DNA of 20,511 bases from positions 1-20,511 of the forward strand of contig NZ_CAIP01000083.1 of assembly GCF_000297435.1 (NCBI RefSeq), written 5' to 3'. Below, piece by piece: positions 1 to 6,843 of the stretch (within the stretch, counting starts at the first letter, position 1; the number at the start of each line of letters is the position of its first letter). The position numbers were made by a program, and so were the translations under genes. Origin of the DNA: Microcystis sp. T1-4. GTDB lineage: Bacteria > Cyanobacteriota > Cyanobacteriia > Cyanobacteriales > Microcystaceae. Under the pieces are notes generated by a model. The model searched no databases and was not told where the DNA came from. It saw only the letters and a list, made by a program, of their open reading frames with translations.

Positions 1-37
1 GAACCTAGAAGAGCCAACTGCTCAATTCAATGGTTTG

Positions 38-84
38 AGCGAAACCCAACATTCTTGACGATATTGGTGTGGTTGGGTTTCGCT
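38..84. repeat. Inverted repeat (hairpin), GTTGGGTTTCGC family
   Basis: A perfect 13-bp inverted repeat, AGCGAAACCCAAC at 38-50 and its complement GTTGGGTTTCGCT at 72-84, is separated by 21 bases. The same motif (GTTGGGTTTCGC and GAGCGAAACCCAAC variants) recurs around 6525-6644, 10548-10633 and 11603-11622, so this is one member of a dispersed palindromic repeat family and not a gene-specific signal. A run of T does not follow closely, so a terminator role is unproven. The remaining sequence up to 253 shows no gene I can support. Confidence 0.7.
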
Positions 85-253
85 TAAGCGTCGCTAACAT
101 TTGACAGACAAAAGTTATTATTGCTCAACCCAATCTACGGCTACGGAAGACATAGATAGAGAAAAAAATTGGTAATCTCTATGAAAATTGTTTTCAATTC
201 TTCTCCTTTACTCTTTTTGTCTAGGTTAGGATTTTTGGAAAAATTCCTAGATT

Positions 254-808
254 CTAAAGATAGCGTGTTCTATGTTCGCTGTACCAATCGCTATCGGGAT
301 ACAGATATTCATATTCTTTCCGTTCTCTTTCCCTTCTTTCTTCTGGCGATTCTCTTCGCTCTCTTTCTAATCGTTCTCTTTCTGCGGCTTCTCTTTGTTC
401 TTTGTGATATTTTAGGCTGGCTTCTATATACTTTTCAGCTACCTGTTTAAACTCAGGAAATATGGTGGCAAGCTTGTTTAATTTTGATTCTTTTTCATAT
501 TCCGGTTGTTTACCTGGTTCAGAAACAAGGTTAGAAACATACTTATCAAATACATATTTAAACTCAGGCAAAGTAGCAAGAAACTCCTTTAACCTGTCCA
601 TTGTATCATAACTAAAACCGAGACTTGCAGGCTGGCAGGGAATCCACCGACTAATTGCAAACTGAAAATCTGGGTACTTATCTAGGAGCATCCTAACATC
701 GGCAACAGATAAACCTCCGTCAAGCATCTGTAACCATTGCTGGCGAACAGAATTTCGTTGGACAGGATCAGTAATGTGGTCAAAACAGTTATCGTAGGGC
801 GTTGACAT
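254..808 (-). CDS. Hypothetical protein with three internal repeats and a charged C-terminal helix
   Basis: A 184-aa soluble protein I do not recognise. Three copies of a helical motif are visible around residues 41-56 (LLDKYPDFQFAISRWI), 75-91 (EFLATLPEFKYVFDKYV) and 111-128 (KLATIFPEFKQVAEKYI). They share a leucine, a Pro-Asp/Glu-Phe core and an aromatic-aliphatic end, with a period of 35-37 residues. Residues 136-166 are almost all Glu, Arg, Lys and Gln and should form a long charged helix or coiled coil; the protein ends in an acidic, Tyr-rich tail. There is no signal peptide or membrane segment. The ATG at 808 is preceded by GGAG eight bases upstream, a good ribosome site. The gene stands alone, with about 200 bases of featureless spacer before the next gene. 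The function is unknown; the repeats suggest a binding or scaffold protein (inference). Confidence 0.75.
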   Translation of the reverse strand: MSTPYDNCFDHITDPVQRNSVRQQWLQMLDGGLSVADVRMLLDKYPDFQFAISRWIPCQPASLGFSYDTMDRLKEFLATLPEFKYVFDKYVSNLVSEPGKQPEYEKESKLNKLATIFPEFKQVAEKYIEASLKYHKEQREAAERERLERERRESPEERRERERKEYEYLYPDSDWYSEHRTRYL

Positions 809-1010
809 ATTTTTTTCTCCGAATCACCCATAATCTTATTTTAACCGTTCAGGGGGCGGTTATCAAGTAGCCATTAGTTTTGTAATGGGGATTTATGCTC
901 CGCTCCAAAAACTTTTCGCCTTAAGGCAAGGTTTTAGACCCGATTTTTTCGATAAAAGCAGACTACGAGAGAATTTTTCGCAGCACTAAAGCTATGTAAG
1001 AATCATCGCT

Positions 1011-1703
1011 TTAAGGGGTGACATTTTCTGTTTCTGCTGGTTGAATTTCTGGCATTTCTACTTTAATTAAACTCACTCTAGCACGATAAAGTAGTTTTTC
1101 CCCATGACGATAGCCCCGATAACGAACTAAAACGGGTGTACCGATTGCTGCTTGACCATCGATCAATTGATGGATTTGCGGATCATAACTAACATGATCA
1201 CCGACACTGTCAATTGGTTGCACTCCCCAGCGCTCCAGTAACTGCATAATCGGTTTAACTAGGGAGAGGATTTTGACGGCTGCTAGGTCGGGATTTTTGC
1301 GGGCAACGGCCTCGGCCGTAGGCCATTGAACTAACCAAGATTCGATCGCTTCGATGCTTTGACGTTGAAATTCTGCGGCTAATTCTTCTTTTTGCTTGTC
1401 TAATTTTTGCTGTAAATTTTGATACTCTTGTTCGAGAATTTTTGATTCCCCTGAACGATCCTCTGTCCCCATCGTCGGGATTTGAAAATGAGCAAGGAGA
1501 TCGCTAACTGGCAGCTGCAGCCCATTAGCTAATTTCACCAAAGATTCAGAGGATAATTTGGCGATTAAGCCATGGCGAACTCTCTGCAATTGCCAAGAAG
1601 ATAGACCCGATAACCGACTCAATTCTTCCAGATTTTTACAGCCAATTTCTGCCATTAACTGCTCTAATTTTTGCCGATGATATTTATATAAGGACTCATT
1701 CAT
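1011..1703 (-). CDS. HTH-domain protein with GrpE-like C-terminal region
   Basis: 230 aa. Residues about 12-75 look like an XRE-type helix-turn-helix (LEELSRLSGLSSWQLQRVRHG, then a leucine-rich helix). Residues about 85-115 form a Gln/Glu/Lys coiled coil. Residues about 140-215 resemble the beta domain of the DnaK nucleotide exchange factor GrpE (GVQPIDSVGDHVSYDP, then a basic strand-rich end). GrpE releases ADP from DnaK; this fused form is an accessory, GrpE-like cyanobacterial protein and probably not the housekeeping GrpE, which lacks the HTH. Whether it binds DNA, DnaK or both is not shown by the sequence. It lies 13 bases downstream of the sulfiredoxin gene on the same strand, so the two are probably co-transcribed, which hints at a role in oxidative or protein-damage stress (inference). 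Confidence 0.75.
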   Translation of the reverse strand: MNESLYKYHRQKLEQLMAEIGCKNLEELSRLSGLSSWQLQRVRHGLIAKLSSESLVKLANGLQLPVSDLLAHFQIPTMGTEDRSGESKILEQEYQNLQQKLDKQKEELAAEFQRQSIEAIESWLVQWPTAEAVARKNPDLAAVKILSLVKPIMQLLERWGVQPIDSVGDHVSYDPQIHQLIDGQAAIGTPVLVRYRGYRHGEKLLYRARVSLIKVEMPEIQPAETENVTP

Positions 1704-1716
1704 GGGAATTCTCAGC

Positions 1717-1977
1717 TTAAGCGATGTGTTTAGCTAAAACGGATTTAGGGGCGCGACGAACTCGACAGAGAATTGTTTCTTTACCGAGACGCTGATGAGC
1801 GGCAAAGCGATGGCAACCGGAAAAACCGTAGTAGTTACCATCCACCTCCAAAACATCGATCGGTTCTCGTAATCCCTCCTCAGCGATCGATTGCATCAAC
1901 TGATTAACTTTTTCGGGATCGGTTTGTCGCGGTAAAGGACGACGAATTTGGGACAGAGGAATGTTTTTAATTTCCAT
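1717..1977 (-). CDS. srxA: Sulfiredoxin
   Basis: An 86-aa protein of the ParB/sulfiredoxin fold. Sulfiredoxin uses ATP to reduce the cysteine sulfinic acid of over-oxidised 2-Cys peroxiredoxins. The diagnostic motif FSGCHR is present, with the catalytic Cys and the Arg/His of the nucleotide-binding site, preceded by the family's conserved GLREPIDVLEV strand. I chose the ATG at 1977 (protein starts MEIKNIPLSQIRRP). A possible in-frame start at 1998 adds only seven poorly conserved residues, and that stretch carries a TATAGT hexamer that may be promoter sequence. The gene is first in a probable two-gene unit with the GrpE-like protein and diverges from the SWIM-domain gene across about 136 bases. 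Confidence 0.88.
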   Translation of the reverse strand: MEIKNIPLSQIRRPLPRQTDPEKVNQLMQSIAEEGLREPIDVLEVDGNYYGFSGCHRFAAHQRLGKETILCRVRRAPKSVLAKHIA

Positions 1978-2113
1978 AGTGTCTTCACTATAGCACATTT
2001 AGGCTAAACTGAAGATAAGTTGACTCGGTTGCTGATGCAGTGGTCTGTCTCGGTGCTGGCAGTTTTCTTGACACAGACAAGATTTTATCACCCAATCCTC
2101 TCCTTTTCTGACT

Positions 2114-3877
2114 ATGACTATTCCTCCTATCAATGAAAAAATTATCCGGCAAAATAGCACCAATGCTTCCTATCAGCGCGGTCGGTATTATTACGATAGC
2201 GATGCAGTTATTTCTCTTTGGCAACGGGGGCAAAATCTGCAAGCTTTAGTCCGTGGTAGTGAGGTTAAACCCTATCGAGTTGTCATGGATTTTAACCAAG
2301 AAAATCTTGAGAATGTCTCCTGTTCCTGTCCCTACGATTACGAGGGTTGGTGTAAGCATATTGTGGCGGTTTTATTAACCTGTTCTCGCCAACCAGAATT
2401 AATTATTAAAAAAGCCTCCCTAGAGGAGTTATTGACACCGATTGATGAAAGTAAATTAAGAAAATTGCTTAATCATTTAGTGGCTAAACACCCAGAAATT
2501 ATCGAGGCAATTGATAAGTTTTTATTTCCAGATACCCCAGTCAATAAAGCAGCAGGAAAGATAACTATTAATATCAAAACTTATCGTAATACTGTCCGTA
2601 ATGAACTGCGGCAATTCCTGCGAGCGATCGAAGAAGATTACTGCGAAGAAGATCCAATTTCTGATGAAATTTATGCCCTGGTGGATGAGGCCCAAGATTA
2701 TTATCAAAAGGGAGAACCGGATAATGCGATCGCTGTTTTAGAAGCAATTATTGGCGCCTGTATCGAGGAATGGGATGATTTAGAAAATTACGGTGCTGTC
2801 AATGATGATTTAAGTGATAGAATCGATCGAGTTTTAACTGCAGCAATTTTAAGCAAAGAATTTAATCCCCAAGAAAAGCAAGATTTAAGGGAAAAGATCG
2901 AGCAATGGCAGCATGAATGGAGTGCCGATTTTGAGATGAGTTTAGCAGCCTTACAACAGGGATGGGATGATCCTGTTTTAGAGAAGATTTTACGAGGAGA
3001 ATCGGCTAATTTTTCAGAAATGTGGTCAGGAAATATCCCCGATTATGCCCAAACATTGACTTCTATTCGCTTAGAAATTTTCGAGCAGCAGGAAAAAGAT
3101 CAGGAGTATTTGAATCTAGCTTTAGCTTCAGGACAAGTGGTAGAATACCTAACTAAGTTAGTCTATCTTGATCGCATTGACGAAGCGATGGCATCGGCAA
3201 AAAATATGATAACTAAAAACGATGAAGCTTTCTTTTTTGCCAAAGCTTTACGCGATGAATCCGCACCAGAATCCGCTCTCATAATTGCCCGAAGTGGTCT
3301 AAATTTCCCAGGTGATTATCATTATAAATTAGCTCTCTGGACAAGTGAACTAGCGCAATCTTTAGGGGATATAGATACAGCTTTGGCCGCTAGAATTAAG
3401 GCATTTCAAGACCAACCTTCCTTTTCCCATTACCAAAAAATTGAGTCTTTAGCGGGGCAAGATTGGCCCGATTTAAAACTAGACTTGTTAGATTACTTGC
3501 GCGAGTTTAGCGGTGGACGTTCCACAGAGGCTAAAATTGATATATTTCTCCACGAAAATTTAGTTAGAGATGCAATTAAAGTCGTTTCTGATAATTCCTA
3601 TGTGCAGTCTCACCTAATTTGGCGGATAATGGATGCGGCTGCTACCGTCGATCCTAACTGGGTGATCGATCGCGCGCGTTCTGCTGCGGAAGAGATACTC
3701 GACGAAAAAAAGGCTGATCGCTACGAAGAAGCAATTAAATGGCTAAAAAAAGCTCGTAATGCTTTTTATATGTCGGGAAGACGGGAAGAATGGCAAACTT
3801 ATCGGGAAAGTTTAATTAAGGAACACGGACGCAAATCGAAATTTATGGGGTTATTTAAACATCAGGATTTACAATGA
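2114..3877 (+). CDS. SWIM zinc-finger domain protein
   Basis: 587 aa. A SWIM zinc finger (pattern CxC-xn-CxH) is clear: Cys70, Cys72, Cys80 and His82 in VSCSCPYDYEGWCKH. The preceding 60 residues (GRYYYDSDAV, then two strands) are the usual lead-in to this finger. The rest, from about residue 110, is predicted by eye to be nearly all helical and acidic, with TPR-like stretches such as AQDYYQKGEPDNAIAVLEAI near residue 200. SWIM proteins bind DNA or protein partners and are often encoded with SWI2/SNF2 helicases, but no helicase gene is visible here. No catalytic motif is seen. A TTGACA hexamer lies at 2068-2073, but no convincing -10 box follows at the right spacing. Confidence 0.85.
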   Translation: MTIPPINEKIIRQNSTNASYQRGRYYYDSDAVISLWQRGQNLQALVRGSEVKPYRVVMDFNQENLENVSCSCPYDYEGWCKHIVAVLLTCSRQPELIIKKASLEELLTPIDESKLRKLLNHLVAKHPEIIEAIDKFLFPDTPVNKAAGKITINIKTYRNTVRNELRQFLRAIEEDYCEEDPISDEIYALVDEAQDYYQKGEPDNAIAVLEAIIGACIEEWDDLENYGAVNDDLSDRIDRVLTAAILSKEFNPQEKQDLREKIEQWQHEWSADFEMSLAALQQGWDDPVLEKILRGESANFSEMWSGNIPDYAQTLTSIRLEIFEQQEKDQEYLNLALASGQVVEYLTKLVYLDRIDEAMASAKNMITKNDEAFFFAKALRDESAPESALIIARSGLNFPGDYHYKLALWTSELAQSLGDIDTALAARIKAFQDQPSFSHYQKIESLAGQDWPDLKLDLLDYLREFSGGRSTEAKIDIFLHENLVRDAIKVVSDNSYVQSHLIWRIMDAAATVDPNWVIDRARSAAEEILDEKKADRYEEAIKWLKKARNAFYMSGRREEWQTYRESLIKEHGRKSKFMGLFKHQDLQ

Positions 3878-3949
3878 TTTAAGCTTCTAAGCTAAGACCC
3901 ATTTTAACCGCCTATCCTTAGAGCAGCTGAATCTCCCCCACCCCCCCTA

Positions 3950-3967
3950 CCCCCCGACATCGGGGGG
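3950..3967. terminator. GC-rich hairpin downstream of the SWIM gene
   Basis: CCCCCCGA at 3950-3957 can pair with TCGGGGGG at 3960-3967; the innermost pairs must open to make a loop. It sits 73 bases after the SWIM-protein stop codon and before the agrE promoter. The following sequence (GTTTCCTCTTGCC) is only weakly T-rich, so it is a plausible but imperfect terminator. The surrounding homopolymeric C and G tracts (3937-3969) are also a likely site of slippage. Confidence 0.45.
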
Positions 3968-4088
3968 GGTTTCCTCTTGCCTTATCTTCACAAGCAATTT
4001 AAATACTTAACAGCTTCGCCGTCAGTTATCGGCTAAAATTATGCTGTTTTTAGCTTGTAGAGCGGGAATTGTCCTAATCTTAGGCCTA

Positions 4089-4118
4089 GTGACATTTCGG
4101 GGCAAAGTAGAGTATAAT
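4089..4118 (+). promoter_or_regulatory. Candidate sigma-70 promoter of agrE
   Basis: GTGACA at 4089-4094 (five of six matches to TTGACA) and a perfect TATAAT at 4113-4118 are separated by 18 bases. The -10 box lies 60 bases before the chosen agrE start. No NtcA box (GTA-N8-TAC) was found between about 3990 and 4166, so nothing visible indicates direct nitrogen control. Confidence 0.6.
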
Positions 4119-4178
4119 GGAAGATTGGTCTAAACTTATCTCCAGACTACTTATACTGAATATTCATTGTCAAAAAAT

Positions 4179-6290
4179 ATGACTGAAACTATTCGCTTTT
4201 TGATGTGTTCTCCCGATCATTACGATGTGGATTATGTGATTAATCCTTGGATGGAGGGCAACATTCACAAATCTTCCCAGGAAAAAGCTAGGCAACAATG
4301 GCAGCAGCTTTATCATGTTCTCAAAGATCGGGCGCTCGTGGATTTAGTCCCACCAGAAAAAGGCTGGCCCGACATGGTTTTTACCGCTAATGCAGGTTTA
4401 GTTCTGGAAAAAATAGTCGTTCTCAGTCGCTTTTTACACAAAGAAAGACAGGGAGAAGAACCCTATTTTAAACAGTGGTTTGAAGATAACGGTTTTACGG
4501 TTCACGAACTGCCAAAAGATTTACCCTTTGAAGGTGCAGGAGACGCACTATTAGATCGGGAAGGACGTTGGTTATGGGCAGGATATGGCTTCAGAACCGA
4601 GTTAGATTCCCACCCTTTAATCGCTAAATGGCTCGATATCGAGGTTTTATCCTTACGTTTAATCGATGAACGTTTTTATCACCTTGATACCTGTTTTTGT
4701 CCCCTTAGTGGCGGTTATCTCCTCTACTATCCCGATGCTTTTGATGCCTATTCTAATCGGTTAATTGAGTTAAAAATTCCCGAAGAAAAACGCATTATCG
4801 TTGAAGAAGCCGATGCGGTTAACTTTGCTTGTAATGCTGTGAATATCGGTCAAGTAATCGTCATGAATAAAATTAGTGACGATTTACAATATAAGTTAGT
4901 GTCAAAAGGGTTTGAAGTGGTACAAACTCCCCTGACGGAGTTCTTAAAAGCAGGGGGAGCCGCTAAATGTTTAACCCTGCGTACCACCGAACCCTTAATT
5001 CCAGACCATCACGCTAATGTCACCATTGAAAGTCGCATTCTCCAGCTAGAAGGTCATCTGCTCGACGCGGGAATTATGAATAAAGCTCTCGATGTTGTGG
5101 TGGGAAATGGCGGCAGTTTCAAGGTTTTAAACTTCACCTTAGGGATTGAGCGCCAAAGTACCTCCTCGGCCGAAGTGCGGGTTTCTGCACCCTCTCACGA
5201 GGTAATGGAGGAGATCATGGTACAATTGATCGACCTCGGTGCGGCCGCTCGTCCTCAAGAAATCTGTGATGTCAATACCGCAGTGGTGGCACAAGATGGG
5301 GTCGCTCCCGATGATTTTTATGTCAGCACCATCTATCCCACGGAAGTGCGGGTTAACTGTGAATGGGTGCGGGTGGAAAATCAACGCATGGATGCAGCCA
5401 TCGTCGTCACTGAAAGTCCAGAAGGCAAAACCGCGAAATGTACTCTCCTGCGGGATTTAAAAGCTGGCGATCGCGTTATGGTGGGAGTTGAGGGCATCCG
5501 TACTATCCGACAGGCGGAATCCAGGGAACAACGCAACAGCACCCAGGAATTTACCTTTATGGGTGCGGGGGTTTCCAGCGAGCGCCGAGTCGAGTTAACC
5601 GTGGAGCAGATTGCCTGGGAAATGCGCCAAATTCGCGACCAGGGCGGTAAAGTGGTAGTAACGGCAGGTCCGGTGGTCATTCACACTGGAGGAGCGCAAC
5701 ATCTCTCCCGTTTAATCCGCGATGGTTACGTTCACGCTTTACTGGGGGGAAATGCGATCGCAGTTCACGACATGGAACAGGCGATCATGGGTACTTCTTT
5801 AGGGGTAGATATGCAGAAAGGCATCCCCGTGCGCGGTGGCCATCGTCACCACCTCAAGATTATCAACCTCATCCGTCGCCACGGCAGCATCGCCAAAGCT
5901 GTATCGGCCGGGGTATTGACAAAAGGTGTAATGTATGAATGCGTCAAGAATAATGTCCCCTTCAGTTTGGCCGGTTCAATTCGCGATGATGGTCCGCTTC
6001 CGGATACGGAGATGGATTTAATTAAAGCACAGGAAGAATATTCCCGCTTAATTCAAGGTGCAGACATGATTCTCATGCTCTCTAGTATGCTCCATTCCAT
6101 CGGTGTGGGCAATATGACACCGGCGGGGGTGAAAATGGTCTGTGTTGATATTAACCCGGCCGTGGTGACAAAATTAAGCGATCGAGGTTCCGTAGAATCC
6201 GTCGGTATCGTCACCGATGTGGGTTTATTCCTGAGTCTGTTAACCCAACAGTTGGATAAGTTAACCCGTCCCTTGGTAGAAACGGTTTAA
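4179..6290 (+). CDS. agrE: Arginine dihydrolase / ornithine cyclodeaminase-like bifunctional enzyme (AgrE/ArgZ)
   Basis: 703 aa, matching the length of cyanobacterial AgrE/ArgZ. The family's N-terminal guanidino-group-modifying domain hydrolyses arginine to ornithine, CO2 and two ammonia. The C-terminal domain resembles LOR/SDH-type ornithine cyclodeaminases and can convert ornithine to proline in AgrE. The enzyme serves the ornithine-ammonia cycle and mobilisation of cyanophycin nitrogen. I chose the ATG at 4179, not the in-frame TTG at 4167, because it places the catalytic residues at the published positions: Asn71 (VFTANAG), His168 (ERFYHLDT) and nucleophile Cys264 (GGAAKCLT). Other landmarks are MCSPDHYDVDYVINPWM at the start and the C-terminal GPVVIHTGGAQHL plus GGNAIAVHD near residues 495-525. 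The gene is monocistronic, with its own promoter and a terminator-like hairpin after it. Confidence 0.95.
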   Translation: MTETIRFLMCSPDHYDVDYVINPWMEGNIHKSSQEKARQQWQQLYHVLKDRALVDLVPPEKGWPDMVFTANAGLVLEKIVVLSRFLHKERQGEEPYFKQWFEDNGFTVHELPKDLPFEGAGDALLDREGRWLWAGYGFRTELDSHPLIAKWLDIEVLSLRLIDERFYHLDTCFCPLSGGYLLYYPDAFDAYSNRLIELKIPEEKRIIVEEADAVNFACNAVNIGQVIVMNKISDDLQYKLVSKGFEVVQTPLTEFLKAGGAAKCLTLRTTEPLIPDHHANVTIESRILQLEGHLLDAGIMNKALDVVVGNGGSFKVLNFTLGIERQSTSSAEVRVSAPSHEVMEEIMVQLIDLGAAARPQEICDVNTAVVAQDGVAPDDFYVSTIYPTEVRVNCEWVRVENQRMDAAIVVTESPEGKTAKCTLLRDLKAGDRVMVGVEGIRTIRQAESREQRNSTQEFTFMGAGVSSERRVELTVEQIAWEMRQIRDQGGKVVVTAGPVVIHTGGAQHLSRLIRDGYVHALLGGNAIAVHDMEQAIMGTSLGVDMQKGIPVRGGHRHHLKIINLIRRHGSIAKAVSAGVLTKGVMYECVKNNVPFSLAGSIRDDGPLPDTEMDLIKAQEEYSRLIQGADMILMLSSMLHSIGVGNMTPAGVKMVCVDINPAVVTKLSDRGSVESVGIVTDVGLFLSLLTQQLDKLTRPLVETV

Positions 6291-6308
6291 AACCGCAAAT
6301 AGATATCG

Positions 6309-6341
6309 GGTGGGTTACGCTTTGCTAACTCACCTATTTTT
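6309..6341 (+). terminator. Terminator-like hairpin after agrE
   Basis: GGTGGGTTA at 6309-6317 pairs with TAACTCACC at 6326-6334 (one G-U pair) around the loop CGCTTTGC, followed directly by TATTTTTAT. It begins 18 bases after the agrE stop codon. The stem also resembles a common dispersed cyanobacterial repeat (GTGGGTTACG), so it may be a repeat used as a terminator. Confidence 0.6.
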
Positions 6342-6410
6342 ATCGATATTTTTAAGCAATTATCAGAGAAAATTTGCCCACTAGAGTCGCCCTAGCTTGC
6401 TTTCTTTTTG

Positions 6411-6514
6411 TATAATAGGGCTTATCTTCCCATACTTGTCAAACGGCTATGAGTCTCTGTCTCAATCCCGATTGTTCGCACAAAAACACCCCCACGGATA
6501 AATTCTGTCATAAG
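6411..6514 (+). repeat. First copy of the duplicated kinase leader and 5' end
   Basis: This 104-bp stretch matches 6739-6843 almost perfectly. It includes a TATAAT box at 6411-6416, the spacer before the start codon, and the first 22 codons of the kinase gene. The visible differences are one substitution and one single-base indel near the TATAAT box. The copies start 328-329 bases apart and bracket the 120-bp inverted-repeat element. Confidence 0.9.
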
Positions 6515-6538
6515 ATAGAGCCTCGTAGGTTGGGTTGA
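6449..6538 (+). pseudogene. Truncated 5' fragment of the zinc-ribbon kinase gene
   Basis: An ATG at 6449 opens the same reading frame as the kinase at 6778. Twenty-two codons are identical (MSLCLNPDCSH, ending at FCHK), after which the frame runs into the inverted-repeat element and stops at TGA 6536-6538. It encodes only half of the zinc ribbon (three of four cysteines). Its own TATAAT box is retained, so it could be transcribed as a short leader reading frame, but no function is implied. Confidence 0.8.
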
Positions 6539-6644
6539 GCGAAACAATACTGGGTCGAAAATGGCTTAATTCGACTGAAAAAGCGAAACCCAACCACCCC
6601 AAAGGTTACTCTTTGTTGGGTTTCCTTGCGTCAACCCAACCTAC
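6525..6644. mobile_element. 120-bp MITE-like element with perfect 14-bp inverted ends
   Basis: The left end GTAGGTTGGGTTGA (6525-6538) and right end TCAACCCAACCTAC (6631-6644) are perfect inverted repeats. The interior holds secondary palindromes (GCGAAACCCAACC near 6582-6594, GTTGGGTTTCC near 6615). There is no coding capacity. An inverted copy of about 85 bp of it is at 10548-10633, and end fragments lie at 38-84 and 11603-11622. It sits exactly between the two copies of the kinase 5' end, so its arrival and the duplication are probably linked. Confidence 0.75.
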
Positions 6645-6738
6645 AATAATTGCTGATTATTTATTCCCTTTTTTGCATGAGTGCATGAGCAGAAAACTCG
6701 GAGAAACCCGTTTTCTGTGCGTTACTCAACGGATTTAG

Positions 6739-6843
6739 TATAATAGGGGTTAATCTTCCCATACTTGTCAAACGGCTATGAGTCTCTGTCTCAATCCCGA
6801 TTGTTCGCACAAAAACACCCCCACGGATAAATTCTGTCATAAG
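6739..6843 (+). repeat. Second copy of the duplicated leader, overlapping the intact kinase gene
   Basis: Matches 6411-6514. It carries TATAAT at 6739-6744, 33 bases before the kinase ATG at 6778, and continues into the first 22 codons of the functional gene. The sequence between the element's right end (6644) and this copy (6645-6738) has no gene I can support. Confidence 0.9.

Noticed and set aside
169..450. A 93-codon plus-strand frame with a very hydrophobic, membrane-like product
   Set aside because: It overlaps the minus-strand gene at 254-808 antisense to its Glu/Arg-rich end, which reads as Leu/Phe-rich on the other strand. The leader has no good ribosome site; it is a shadow.
1978..1998. 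Seven extra codons at the sulfiredoxin N-terminus
   Set aside because: They contain a TATAGT hexamer, are not like the family's start, and the ATG at 1977 gives the normal length.
3990..4166. NtcA binding site upstream of agrE
   Set aside because: No GTA-N8-TAC match was found on inspection, so nitrogen control by NtcA is not supported.
4167..4178. TTG start for agrE
   Set aside because: The ATG at 4179 puts Asn71, His168 and Cys264 at the known family positions.
6535..6738. A 67-codon frame between the kinase duplication copies
   Set aside because: It starts with TTG inside the MITE-like element and mostly translates palindromic repeat sequence; no family resemblance.
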